Of a stretch of DNA of 64,000 bases, positions 1 through 10,100 are shown in pieces. The position numbers were made by a program, and so were the translations under genes. Under the pieces are notes generated by a model that saw only the letters and a list, made by a program, of their open reading frames with translations, was not told the DNA's origin and searched no databases. The DNA comes from Lunularia cruciata (taxonomy: Eukaryota > Streptophyta > Marchantiopsida > Lunulariales > Lunulariaceae), in the NCBI GenBank assembly GCA_948567375.1, contig OX419755.1:43219001-43283000 (forward strand), read 5' to 3'. Position 1 is the first letter of the stretch. The number at the start of each line of letters is the position of its first letter.

Positions 1-413
1 AGACAAAGCAGGAAGGAGGGAAGGCCAGCCCTTCTTTTGTTAGGGAGGGTGGAAACTTGCATATTTTTGAGGCCTAATTAGGACTCCAAAATTGCCTTCA
101 AAGATTTCAAGCATATTTCAATTCCTACTCTATTAGTAGAAATCCCCTTTTGATGATACCTATTTCTGATCTATTTAGTCCATCATGTGTAACATCCTTC
201 CAAATGTTACCAAACCAATTCTCACCTTTAAATCATATGTCTAGCTATTGGTTTAAGGTTTTCAAGTCTATTTTGGTTTCTACCCTATTAGTAGAAGTAC
301 CCTTTTGGTGATATTTCTATTTGATCTATTTTGACCATCATGTATAACATCATTCCAGATGTTACCAAATCAAATTTCACATCTAGATCATATGGCTAGC
401 TCTTGGTATTACA
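1..413 (+). repeat. LTR-like repeat, family B, truncated by window edge
   Basis: This stretch is related to 48654-49250, which I read as a solo LTR. Shared blocks include a CTATTAGTAGAAGTAC-like stretch, ATGTTACCAAA, and an end reading TTGTATTACA or TTGGTATTACA. Here the 3' part is present twice in tandem, at about 122-277 and 278-413. Its start lies outside the window. No primer binding site follows position 413, so it is a solo LTR, a 3' LTR, or the tail of another repeat. No coding potential is visible. Confidence 0.5.
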
Positions 414-899
414 AAATCTAACTCATATCCCATGATTAATTCCCATGATAGCTAAGATCATTCAACTTGATTGTGGTGAAAGCTCTATCAAAATCTTTTT
501 GATGATATCAAAAGCACTAATTATTATTAGATAGTACTCTAATTATTTTCTTGTTGCATGTACTTTTTAGGAATGATAGAACTTGAGTCCAAGTTTAATA
601 TCATCAATAATAAATCTCAGTACAAACCTATATAATACTAGTGCACATGGAATAATTATCTTGGTCTTCTTAGAAGCTTATCAAGAAGAGATTTTTAATA
701 TTACTATTATGGCCAAGAGTAAAGACTTTTAGAAAAATAACTTCAAACTCAAGAAACATATATCTCTTATGAAAATAGTATAAAGTTTGTTATATTTTAC
801 TCTTTTAGTTACTATTATTAGGCCAAGAGTAAAGACTTTTAGAAAAATAACTTCAAACTCAAGAAACATATACCTCTTATGAAAATAGTAAAAAGTTTT
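414..899. other. AT-rich spacer with a 110-bp tandem duplication
   Basis: There is no gene here. Positions 701-804 and 809-914 are nearly identical, with a period of about 110-112 bp. The second copy runs into the left end of the copia LTR, so the first few bases of the LTR (GTTATATTTTACTC) also occur at about 789-802. The rest is AT-rich sequence in which I see nothing. Confidence 0.7.
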
Positions 900-1187
900 T
901 GTTATATTTTACTCTTATGCCTTAAGGTTACCTTGTGCTTGAGATGGCTCACTCTTGGGTGTACAATTAGAGTGGACTTGAATGAGACTTGAATTGTGAG
1001 TTATGAGTTGGACTTGAATGAGAGTTATGGCAGTGAGCCTGTAGGAAGTAAAGGTTTTTTTCCTGAAGCTTTCCCATGGACGTAGCCTCACACAACGGTG
1101 AACCACAAATTTCTGTGCAATGTATGAATGCACAAGAGATATGCTTGATGTGTGAGTGTTGTTGTGACTCTCGTCTGATTCTCAACA
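900..1187 (+). repeat. copia left LTR
   Basis: It aligns with about 12766-13043: shared ATGGCTCACTC, TACAATTAGAGTGGACT, GGAAGTAAAGGTTTTTTTCC, CCCATGGACGTAGC and GACTCTCGTCTGATTCT. It starts TGTTATATT and ends CAACA, just before the primer binding site. The exact start is uncertain because the sequence around 900 is duplicated upstream. Confidence 0.8.
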
Positions 1188-1189
1188 AT

Positions 1190-1201
1190 TGGTATCAGAG
1201 C
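1190..1201 (+). other. primer binding site (initiator tRNA-Met) of the copia element
   Basis: TGGTATCAGAGC lies 2 bp after the LTR end. It is the standard plant retrotransposon primer site, complementary to the 3' end of the initiator methionine tRNA. Confidence 0.85.
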
Positions 1202-3193
1202 GAGTAACAAGAGAGAAGAGGATTTTGTTGTTAAGGTTACATTAGAGAGTAATCAAAGAAAGTAAATGGCAGCACCTAGTGTCAGGAGAGCCACAAGAAA
1301 GGAGGTGAATGTCAGGACAGCAAAGGGGATTGAATGCAACATAGTTTGCATGGTGTAATTGCCCACCTCCTTAGGTGTTGGTACATCAAGACCGAGAAGA
1401 ATCATGGGCTTCAGAAAAATGCCTTCAAGGATGATCTATTGGAGGAAAGCCAAAGAATTGTTGATCATAGAGGGGAAAAGCCTGCTTCTTGCCAAAGTCA
1501 AAATCCTTGGACTTGTAGTGGATGAGATCAAGTTTGGGGAATCCACCAGCCCTAGCAATATTGTTGTAAGTACACAGTAACCCCAATCACTGATCACAAA
1601 CTCTGAACCCACTCGCTGGTTGTGGTTGGCATGAAGTCACTCTGTGGAGAATTAAAACGTAGCTCACAAGAACCAGACCCTCTTATTTCCAACTGCACAA
1701 AAATAAAATAAAATATTTTTACAATTCTTCATAGTCCAAAATCAGTTCTACGAGTCTTCTCCTTTGTCTCTTTCCATGTAAAGCAATTGCAACAGTTGTT
1801 GTTGCAGTAGGAATAGGGCAGACAGTTGTTGCTCAATCCATTGTAACAGATTTTAGACTTGAGAGGAGGACGAGACATCATACAAGCTACAGTATCCTGG
1901 CTTGATATCACATGGAGAGATCATTAAAATTCTTGGTACTAGTGCATGTGCTCTCTTCTCTTGTCTTTGTCTCAACTCTCTCTTCTTGTGCTTGATATGC
2001 AAATCCTTTCATAGATGTAGTCATAGCTAATGACTGTTGTTGGGTTTTGAGCTCATTTTGGATCTAGGAAGAGGCTCTTGCGTAGTGAGAAAGTGCTCTC
2101 CTCTAACTGTAGTAGGCAGGTGAGTGGATGTAAGCAAGCTCTATGCTCTAAATTGTGGTAGAGGAGGGAAGAAGATTTTGCATCTTCTAAGTTGGGAAAT
2201 ATAGCTTGTGTTTGTTTGTCTGTAAGATCCCAAAAGGCTCTCAAGCCCTATTATTGTAGAGTAGGACTAGGGGAGAAATGAGAAGAGTTGCAGTGGACTC
2301 GCTGTTACCTACATCTGAATTTGTTGGCTTTGACGTCTAGGTATCAATAGAGGAGTGGATTGGAGTGGATGAATCAATTCCTTGGTTGCATCTCCTGCCA
2401 TTGGTTAGGAGCTTGAGGACATTGCCAAATCAAGGTTTGGACAATAAGATGCAAGTAGATCAAGGGAGTTAGGAGCTAGGTGGTATAAGTTACCTCTTCC
2501 TCATCTACTTGGAAGTCAAGAAAATTTTTCTTTCAAGTATTGAATTATATTCAGAAAATTCTGAGTAATTTTGTCAAAAAGTATCTACAATATAGCAGAA
2601 GCAAAAGAAGAAATGCATGTCTTCTGTTGTAATTGCTTATAGATCCAAAGGTAATTTGTTCAGGTGGATTCACCATCATACATGGAATAAAAATACACCA
2701 CAATCTATTTGGAAGTGCAAAGGACAAGAGGAGATCTCTCTATTTTTTGGTGATCTGTTAGTCATTGAAGATGAGATTGTTTAAGCTTCGAGTGCTCTGA
2801 GGCTAAAGGTCAAGCTTGTGGAAGCACCCAAGAGGTTGATGGAATGTAGACTGTTGAAAGACTTGGATAGATTGATAGAGACAACTGCAGGTCTTTTTTT
2901 TAGTTATGTGGTGTCAGATATTGCTGCCAAAAAAAGATGACCATGCACTAATCTCTCTTGGTCTTGGAGATTCTTCAAAGGGGTCAGAAACGGGGGAGTT
3001 TGGTATGACTCCAAGGTTTTAACCCTTGAATTCAGTTCATAACTTTTGACTTGGGACTCAAATGAATGATCTATTTAGTGTGTTGGAAAGCTTATCTTTA
3101 GGGTTACAGGTTGATGCAACTAGATGTTGACTTTGAGTATTTGAAGAAGCTTCTGTAAAATGATTTTTGTCTTATGACCCACTCCCTTGAGTA
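1202..3193 (+). other. copia leader, unusually long, no recognisable coding region
   Basis: About 2 kb separates the primer binding site from the first recognisable gag residues. Copia leaders are normally far shorter. Only short, interrupted frames are present, and I recognise no domain. Either an unrelated sequence was inserted here, or the element carried an additional region that has decayed. Nothing else is visible in it. Confidence 0.5.
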
Positions 3194-4078
3194 TTGGAGT
3201 TTGAGGTGGAAGGTTCATGGATTCAAGAGGAGTCTCTAAGTGCAACAATAGCCTCAATAGTACTTGTGGAGCAGAAGAAAGTCAAGATGAGTACTTTAAA
3301 ACTTGGTGGACCAAAGTTTGATGTGGCAAAGTTTGATGGTTGCATGGATTACTTGTTGTGGGAACGACAAGTGAAAGGAGTATTGAGGGCAGCTGGTTTG
3401 GGTAAGCTCTTGAGGGAGAAACCTAAGGATATGAGACAAAGGGATTGGAGTGATATGCAAGAGCAAGCCATGAATATTGTTTTGCTTCACCTTCAGCCCC
3501 ATGTGATCAGGAAGTGAGAGAGCATTCTGATTGTACCTCCTTGTTTGATGCACTTCAGAGCAAGTATCATCAGAATGAATTGTCAGATAGACTGTACACC
3601 AATCTCAAACTAATCACATTCAAGCTGAACCCAAGGACCAACATTAGAGACCATGTGGATGCATTTTGTGACCTAGTAGTAGACTTGATAAACTTGGGAA
3701 AAGACTTGAATGAGGAGCAGAAGGCACTGCACTTGTTAGGCTCCTTGCCGCCATCCTATTAGTCACTTTCCTTTGCACAGTGAGAAAATGACTATTACCT
3801 TTGAAGAGGTGATAGCTACTCTACTTACGGATGACTTGTAGTAGAAACTTGTTGCAACCTCAATATCATCTTTTACTCAAGGAAATGCTTTGGTTATCAA
3901 ATGTGGGAGACTTAAGTGGAGGACAAATGATGGTGATAGGAGGAAAAGCCAGGCCAAGTCCAGATCTAAGTCTAGAAGCAAGTCCAAGGAGAAGAAACAA
4001 GTGACTTGTTGGGGATGTGGAAAAGTAGGCCATATGAATAAGGAGTGTAAAGGTAAGGGCAAAGGAAAGGTGGATTAA
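3194..4078 (+). pseudogene. copia gag, broken
   Basis: This encodes the nucleocapsid polyprotein part of the copia element. The frame beginning near 3288 resembles the UBN2-type copia Gag: it has a K-L-G-G-P-K-F-D start, then a WERQVKGVL block, and continues after 3514 in another frame with S-L-F-D-A-L and L-L-G-S-L-P-P-S-Y. At about 4007-4048 a zinc knuckle CWGCGKVGHMNKEC keeps the CX2CX4HX4C spacing and follows a basic Ser/Lys/Arg-rich stretch. The frame is lost at about 3515 (one base appears missing), stopped by TAG at 3760 and shifted again before 3890. It is a relic and not translatable as one protein. Confidence 0.85.
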
Positions 4079-4100
4079 GGTTCTTCAATAAACATAGTTT

Positions 4101-5573
4101 ATGCTGAGGAGGATACTGATCTGTTGGATGATCATTATGATTTGTGACATTGTGGGTATGCCCTTTTCTGCCTCATCTCCTAGTATGGATGATGAGTGGA
4201 TTCTAGATTGTGCTTGCTCATACCATATATGCTATATCAAGGATTTCTTCTATTCACTCTCAACATTAAATTGTTCAATTCTGATGGGGAATGATCAACC
4301 TTGTCAAATTAAGGGTACTGGATCCATAAGGATTCAAATGTTTGATGGAGCTATGCAGAAATTCAATGATGTGTGGTTCATACCTAACATGAAGAAGAAC
4401 CTGATTTCCCTTGGAGTATTGCATTCCAAAGGTCATCAATGGAGTGTTGGTGATGGGGTACTTTGAGTCACTTCCGGTGGAAAGGTTATCTTACAAGGTA
4501 ACTTTTGAAATAATCTATTTGTATTGGAGTGTACTACATTGTGTGGAGAAGCCAATGTAACTAGGTCTTGGGATGGGATGATGACTGTGTGGCATTCATG
4601 GCTAGGTCATTTGAGTGAGAATTGTTTGGCTGTCTTGAGAAGAAATGGCTTGCTATCTGGCTTGAAGACTGTGAAGTTGGATTTTTGTGAGTATTGCATC
4701 TTTGGAAAACAGAACAAATCTGTTGTTGGAGTGGGGACCCATAGTTCCAAGTTTCTACTCAAGTATGTACATAGTGATTTGTGTGGACCATCCCCTACAC
4801 CCTCACAATATAGAAAAATTTACTATGTGATATTTATTGATGATTACTCAAGTTTTGTGTGGATTTATTTCATGCACCACAAGTCTAAAGTCTTTGCCAC
4901 TTTCAAGAAGTGGATGACCCAAGTCAAGACTCAGATGGGGGAGAAGGTGAGGTGTTTGAGATCATACAATGGATGGGAGTATGTCTCTAGAGAGTTTCTT
5001 GCATACTACATAGAACATGGGATAACTCGCCACCTTACCACAATTTACATTCCGTAGCAAAATGGTGTTGTTGAGTGGTTCAACATGACATTATTGGAGC
5101 ATCATGGAGTATGTTAAGAGAATCAAAGTTGCCACATGAGTTTTGGGCAGAAGTTGTAAACACAACAACATATGTGGTAAATGTTTCTCCATCTAGTGCA
5201 ATCAACTTCAAAAAGCCATATGAGTTGAGGCATCAACGACCAGCTGATTATGGTAGATTGAAGATATGTTATTATGATGCATATTCACTCACACCTAAGG
5301 AGAATAGGTCCAAGTTGGATCCTAAGTCAAAGAAATGTGTTTTTCCTGGCTATGAAATTGCAATGAAAGCTTATAGGTTATGGGATCCAATAGCATATAA
5401 GGTTGTGGTCAGTAGGGATGCATCCTTTGATGAATTCAGATCATTCAAGGAGGAAGAGAATGCTCAGGCTCCCTACACTGACAAAGGCAAGTCTCTCATC
5501 CTGGATCTAGTTGAGAGGAAGATTGATCACTTAAGTGATGAGGAGGAAGGAGGTGCTCTTATAGCAGAGCCAA
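4101..5573 (+). pseudogene. copia pol, 5' part: protease, GAG-pre-integrase and integrase, broken
   Basis: The order is protease, GAG-pre-integrase zinc region and integrase core, as in copia pol. The protease active-site region reads WILDCACSYHIC at about 4197-4232. The family normally has Asp-Ser-Gly or Asp-Thr-Gly here, so the Asp is kept but the next two residues are lost. The zinc region near 4590-4710 keeps WHSWLGH and CEYCIFGK. The integrase has VHSDLCGP and FIDDYSSF, and a TAG at 5055 lies just before the N-G-V-V-E region holding the third acidic residue. A following frame to about 5573 continues the integrase C-terminal region. The chromovirus is inserted at 5573/5574. Confidence 0.85.
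5569..5573 (+). repeat. left target-site duplication of the gypsy element (GCCAA)
   Basis: GCCAA lies immediately before the TGTAAC start of the left LTR and again at 11203-11207, directly after the right LTR. It is a perfect 5-bp match, which proves one integration event into the copia pol gene. Confidence 0.95.
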
Positions 5574-5643
5574 TGTAACAATATGGAGTTTAGTGACGAA
5601 GTTAGTCGGGCTTACGAAGTAGAGAATAAGACAAAATAGCCTA

Positions 5644-5851
5644 GAATATTCTAGAAGCATCTAAGAAGCTTCTTAGGAAGCTTCCTAGCTAGTTAACTTG
5701 CGCCCTAAGCAGGTAGCTTCTAGAAGCTTCTAACTAGCTTAGCTTGCACGCCAAGTAGGCGGCTTCTAGAAGGAAGCTTCTTGAGAAGCTTCCTAGTTAA
5801 CTTGGCTTGCACTCCAAGAAAGCGGCTCAAGGAAACTTCTTGAGAAGCTTC
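5644..5851 (+). promoter_or_regulatory. candidate heat-shock-element array in the gypsy LTR
   Basis: GAA and TTC alternate at 5-bp phase. GAA at 5644, TTC at 5649 and GAA at 5654 are followed by a near-match ATC at 5659. Pairs follow at 5665/5670 and 5677/5682, a trimer TTC 5718, GAA 5723, TTC 5728, and further pairs at 5764/5769, 5773/5778, 5785/5790, 5832/5837 and 5844/5849. Inverted nGAAn units at 5-bp spacing are the known binding pattern of heat-shock factors. The array lies upstream of a TATA box. Function is inferred. The same sequence is also just a HindIII/XbaI-like palindromic repeat that could have spread by slippage. Confidence 0.5.
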
Positions 5852-5870
5852 AAGGGTCTTGTATGCTACC

Positions 5871-5878
5871 TATAAATA
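5871..5878 (+). promoter_or_regulatory. TATA box of the gypsy left LTR
   Basis: TATAAATA, preceded by CC, lies 104 bp before the LTR end. It is conserved at 11091-11098 in the right LTR, at 44086-44093 in the old relative, and in both halves of the duplicated solo LTR. Confidence 0.7.
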
Positions 5879-5983
5879 CCAAGGCCAAAGCTCATGCTAG
5901 GCATTTGGAGTTTTCCCTCATTCAAGTGTCCCAATGTGAGCTTCCATTCTCCTATTTCTCTCCTCGGTTTTGGTCTTTTACAT

Positions 5984-5995
5984 TGGTATCAGAGC
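5984..5995 (+). other. primer binding site (initiator tRNA-Met) of the gypsy element
   Basis: TGGTATCAGAGC lies 1 bp after the left LTR. It is the same priming tRNA as in the copia element. The old relative has the decayed form TGGTGTAAGAGC at 44204. Confidence 0.9.
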
Positions 5996-6004
5996 AAGAA
6001 TGGG

Positions 6005-6220
6005 ATGGATGGAATTTATGGACCACCAAATCCACTTCCGCCAAACCATTGGGACTTTCGTGTCCAGATATTACCAAAGCATCGTTTCACACAATTCATC
6101 ACCTCACGCTTTGGGCAGGATTTTCTACATATGATCACCGTGTCAGAGGAACCCTTGGTACTTCCAGTTGTAACTTATGGAGAACGGTGGACGTGTTGTA
6201 TCTACGTGTTAATCAACTAG
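6005..6220 (+). CDS. short leader ORF of the gypsy element (71 aa), unknown
   Basis: An ATG-initiated frame lies between the primer binding site and gag, in the same frame as gag, beginning MDGIYGPPNPLPPNHWDF and ending at TAG 6218. The diverged relative has the corresponding sequence after its own primer site (from about 44226, MDGIYGTPNPFPPN, then a stop), so the segment predates the split of the two copies. No domain is recognised. It may be a peptide-encoding upstream ORF, an old N-terminal extension of Gag, or conserved leader RNA such as a packaging signal that is open by chance. Confidence 0.35.
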   Translation: MDGIYGPPNPLPPNHWDFRVQILPKHRFTQFITSRFGQDFLHMITVSEEPLVLPVVTYGERWTCCIYVLIN

Positions 6221-6253
6221 ATAAATTGCAAGTAGTGGAATAGAGTAGTAGCG

Positions 6254-7162
6254 ATGGCGGCAATACCGGATGTTATCCTTGCAATGCAACAACAAATTGA
6301 GCATCTTACTCAATTGTTGGATGAACGAGACCAGCAACGACGAGAACAGATAGACAGAGCGCCAGTTCGAGATGGAGAAGATCGCATTCGATTTCCGAAA
6401 CCCAAGGTGTTTGAAGGCAAGAATCTTTTAGGCACAGTGGAGAATTTTGTGTTTGACTGTGAACGTTACTTTGAAGCCACCAATCTTCAAGACAAGCGGA
6501 AACAAATTCTCTTGGCTTCTAGCCAATTGGATGGAGTGGCAAAACTTTGGTGGCGATTCCAAGTAGAAAGAGCTGAACGACAAATTGTTACACCAATTTT
6601 TACATGGGCAGAATTCAAGGATGCAATACTTGGTCGATTTCAGACTATAAATGCCACCCGAGCTGCATGAGATAAATTGGCGGAGTTGAGGCAGATTGGC
6701 TCAATGAGAAGCTACATCACACAATTTCAAAATATCATCATGCAAATTCCAGATATCCAAGAAGGTGAAGTTCTTGATCAATTTGTGCGAGGATTGAAGT
6801 CACGAACCAGATTGGAGGTGACCATGCGAGAGCCACAGAATGTAGAACAAGCCATGCAATTGGCTGAGCGTTTTGATTCCTTAGTTGCGACAACTTGGTC
6901 TCGACCTCGACCTACACAAAACCCACCAGTACCACGAGTGGAAGAACCGGTACCAATGGAGATTGATGCTATCCAACAAAGACCACTTGGCACAGCAGAT
7001 AGAGAAAGATTATGACAAAATGGAGGTTGTTTTTATTGTTGCCAGTTTGGGCATTGCATTGCTGAATGTCCACTCAAGAATGGACGACCTCGACAAGTTG
7101 CCCAAGTGGAGGTTGTGGAGCGGAATGATCAGGGAAACGAGGAATCCCAATAGGAGATTTTG
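6254..7162 (+). pseudogene. gypsy gag with zinc knuckle, two in-frame stops
   Basis: Gag starts at ATG 6254 (MAAIPDVILAMQQQ). It carries the retrotransposon Gag domain: an RIRFPKPKVFEG segment, FVFDCERYFEA, a KLWWRFQVE block and RSYITQFQNIIMQIP. After a stop at 7013 the same frame encodes a zinc knuckle, CFYCCQFGHCIAEC (CX2CX4HX4C). Two in-frame TGA codons, at 6668 and 7013, break it. At 6668 the diverged relative has CAA, consistent with an ancestral CGA in both. Pol lies in a different frame (-1 relative to gag), so expression of pol needed either a frameshift or a frame since lost by an indel near 7126-7150. Confidence 0.85.
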
Positions 7163-10100
7163 AGCCGCCTACTAGGAGCTTGATTAGTTCCAATGGGATT
7201 GAAGGCTCGACCTATGCAAGTTTGCTTCACTTGCAAGGTATGATATCTAATCGGGGTTGTAGAATTTTGGTTGATTCTGGAAGTTCAGAGAATTGCATGT
7301 CTATGCAAGTAGCAAAGGAATTGGGTATTCCTATCAAGCCAGTGATTGGAAGTAGTTTGATGATGGCGGATGGTAGAAAGGGTTCTGCATTCCGCACCTT
7401 GCATCCTGTTACCTTCAAGATTGGGAAGGAGTATTTGGAGTGTATGAGGTTTGTAGTAGCACCTCTACACTATGATATCATTCTGGGTCTACCTTGGCTT
7501 GAATGTCATAAGGTTCAATTTGATTGGACCCGACACCAAATTCAAGTACAACACCAGGGTAGGAATTTCCGATTAGGTTGTCTGGCACCTCTGAGTAAGA
7601 CACCTAAGAATAGTCAGTCCCAAGATGGGAAGTTTGTCGAGAAGGTAGCCATAGAGCAAATCTGGAAGGGAGATGAGTCCCAAGATGGGAAGTTTGCCAG
7701 GAAGGCAACCATGGAGCAAGCTCGGAAGAGAGATGAGTCCCTAGAAGGAAAGTTTGTTAATGAAGCAGCCATAGAGCAAGCTTTAGAGGAAGATAAGTTT
7801 GTATTTGCAGTGTGGATCAAGCCGATTGCACAAGAACAATCTGAGGAGGGCCAAGTGCCGCATCAAGCGACGGTTGATCGGATAGTTCAAGAGTTTGCAG
7901 ATGTGTTTCCGGATGATCTGCCAAAGGGATTACCCTCTAATCAAGGTATGCCCTTCAAGATCGAGTTATTGCCAGGGAGTACTCCAGTGAGTAGACCAAT
8001 CTATCGGCTCTCACCAAAGGAGTTGGAGGAGTTGCAAACAACACTTACAGAGTTGTTGGAGAAGGATTTCATATGACATAGTACCTCTCCTTGGGGAGCA
8101 CCGGTACTATTTGTTCCAAAGAAGGATGGAGGACTTTGTTTCTGTATTGATTACCGTGGGCTCAATAAGCAAACCGTGAAGAATGCATATCCCTTGCCTC
8201 GGATCGATGACTTGCTTGATCAATTAAGTGGAGCACGATACATTTCCAAGCTAGATCTTCGTAGCGGCTATTGGCAAATTCCTATTGAAGGAGAGGAGGT
8301 GAAAAAGACTGCCTTTCGTACAAGGTATGGACATTTTGAGTGGAGAGTTCTACCTTTCGGACTCACTAATGCTCCAGCAGTCTTCATGGATCAGATGCAT
8401 CGGGTGTTGGAGGGGCTATTGGATCAGTCAGTGGTAGTGTTCTTAGATGATATCTTAATCTATAGTAGGACAGAGGCAGAACACATGAATCATGTGCGAG
8501 AAGTCCTAAGACGACTACGACAGTGGAAATTTTACTGCAAGAAGTCAAAGTGTGCTTTTTGGCAAAAGGAGGTTACCTTCTTGGGTCATAAGATCTCATC
8601 AGAGGGGATCAAGATGGAAGAAGAGAAGATCAAGGCCATTACTGATTGGCCTACCCCGAAGGATGCTACCGAAGTACGAGCGTTCAACGGATTGGCCAGT
8701 TTTTTCCGACGGTTCATCCACTATTATGCTCACGTGGCTGCACCATTGACTGACCTCTTGGGAAAGAACTCGAGCTTCCAATGGACCACCAAGCATGAAG
8801 AAGCATTCCAGAAGTTAAAGCATATGGTGTCTTCAAGACCCATTCTTCAACCATATGATCCTCAACTACCTTGTGTGGTTGATTTTGATGCTTCTAACTT
8901 TGCAATTGGAGCTGTGTTGCAACAAGAATTTCCAGATGGACTACATCCTATTGCCTTTGTGTCTCGCCGACTAAATACAGCTGAAAGAAATTACTCTGCT
9001 CGAGATCGGGAACAACTTGCAATGGTATATGCCACCAAGGTATGGAGGCATTATCTCTTGGGGAAACAAGTGATCATGCAAACTGATCACAAGCCATTGT
9101 TGCAGACCTTACACCTAGAGCACATGAAGAGTCGACATCATCGATGGGAAGAGCAACTCCAATTGTTCGACATCAAACTTGAGTACAAACCAGGTCGGTT
9201 CCATGTCATCCCTGATGCTCTATCACGACGACCTGATTTAAAGTCTCTTCCTCTCATCACGGCAGCAATTACGACGGTGTCAATTGATCCCAAGATTCAT
9301 AACGAGTTTCGGTTAGCCCTACAGCAAGATCCCTTCTTCCAAATGGTACACGGTCATCTAACAACACGCGACAAGGAGTACAACACCTTCTCCTTCAAGG
9401 AAGGCCTTTTATTCCATGCAGACCAGATCTATGTTCCAACCAAAGGTGATCTTCGACTTGTGCGCCTTCAAGAAGCCCATGATTTACCAATAGCTGGTCA
9501 CATGGGAGTGGACAAGACCTTGGGCACCCTCCAACGCCAATGGTGGTGGCCCAACATGACACGAGATGTTTGAGACTTTGTCCGATCATGTGAGAGTTGC
9601 CAACGGAACAAGGCCAGCAACCGGAAGCCAAGTGGACTCCTTCAACCACTCGCCATTCCATCCGCTCGTTGGGAGCATGTGAGCTTGGATCTCATCACAT
9701 CCTTGCCAAAGACAAAACAAGGACACACCGCAATTGTGGTGTTTGTGGATAAGCTTAGTAAGCAAATCCACTTGGCACCAACCTGTGATACCGTGGATGC
9801 TCCAACCTTAGCGCAAATCTACTTCGACAATGTCTTCAAGCATCATGGGATGCCACGTGTACTCATCTCCGGCCGTGATCCTCAATTTACCGGGAAGTTT
9901 TGGCAAGCACTCTTCCAAATACTCGGCACCAAGCTTGCTTTGTCCACGGCCTATCATCCTCAAACTGATGGACAAACCGAACGTGCCAATCGTACATTGG
10001 AGGATATGTTGCGGGCCTTTGTCAATGTCCACCATACCAACTGGGATGAATGTCTTGCAGCTGCAAAATTTGCCTACAACAATTCCAAACAGGCAAGCAC

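Larger units (their letters stand above)
5574..5982 (+). repeat. gypsy left LTR
   Basis: It begins TGTAACAATATGG and ends GGTCTTTTACA, matching 10780-11202 almost exactly. The right copy has an extra 14 bp in a GAAGCTTCTA-type repeat. It contains phased GAA/TTC repeats (5644-5851) and a TATAAATA box (5871-5878), so the U3 promoter and the start of R lie within it. Confidence 0.95.

Noticed and set aside
5983-5996. tRNA-like TGGTATCAGAGC sequences as tRNA genes
   Set aside because: They are retrotransposon primer binding sites next to LTR ends; no cloverleaf or B box surrounds them.
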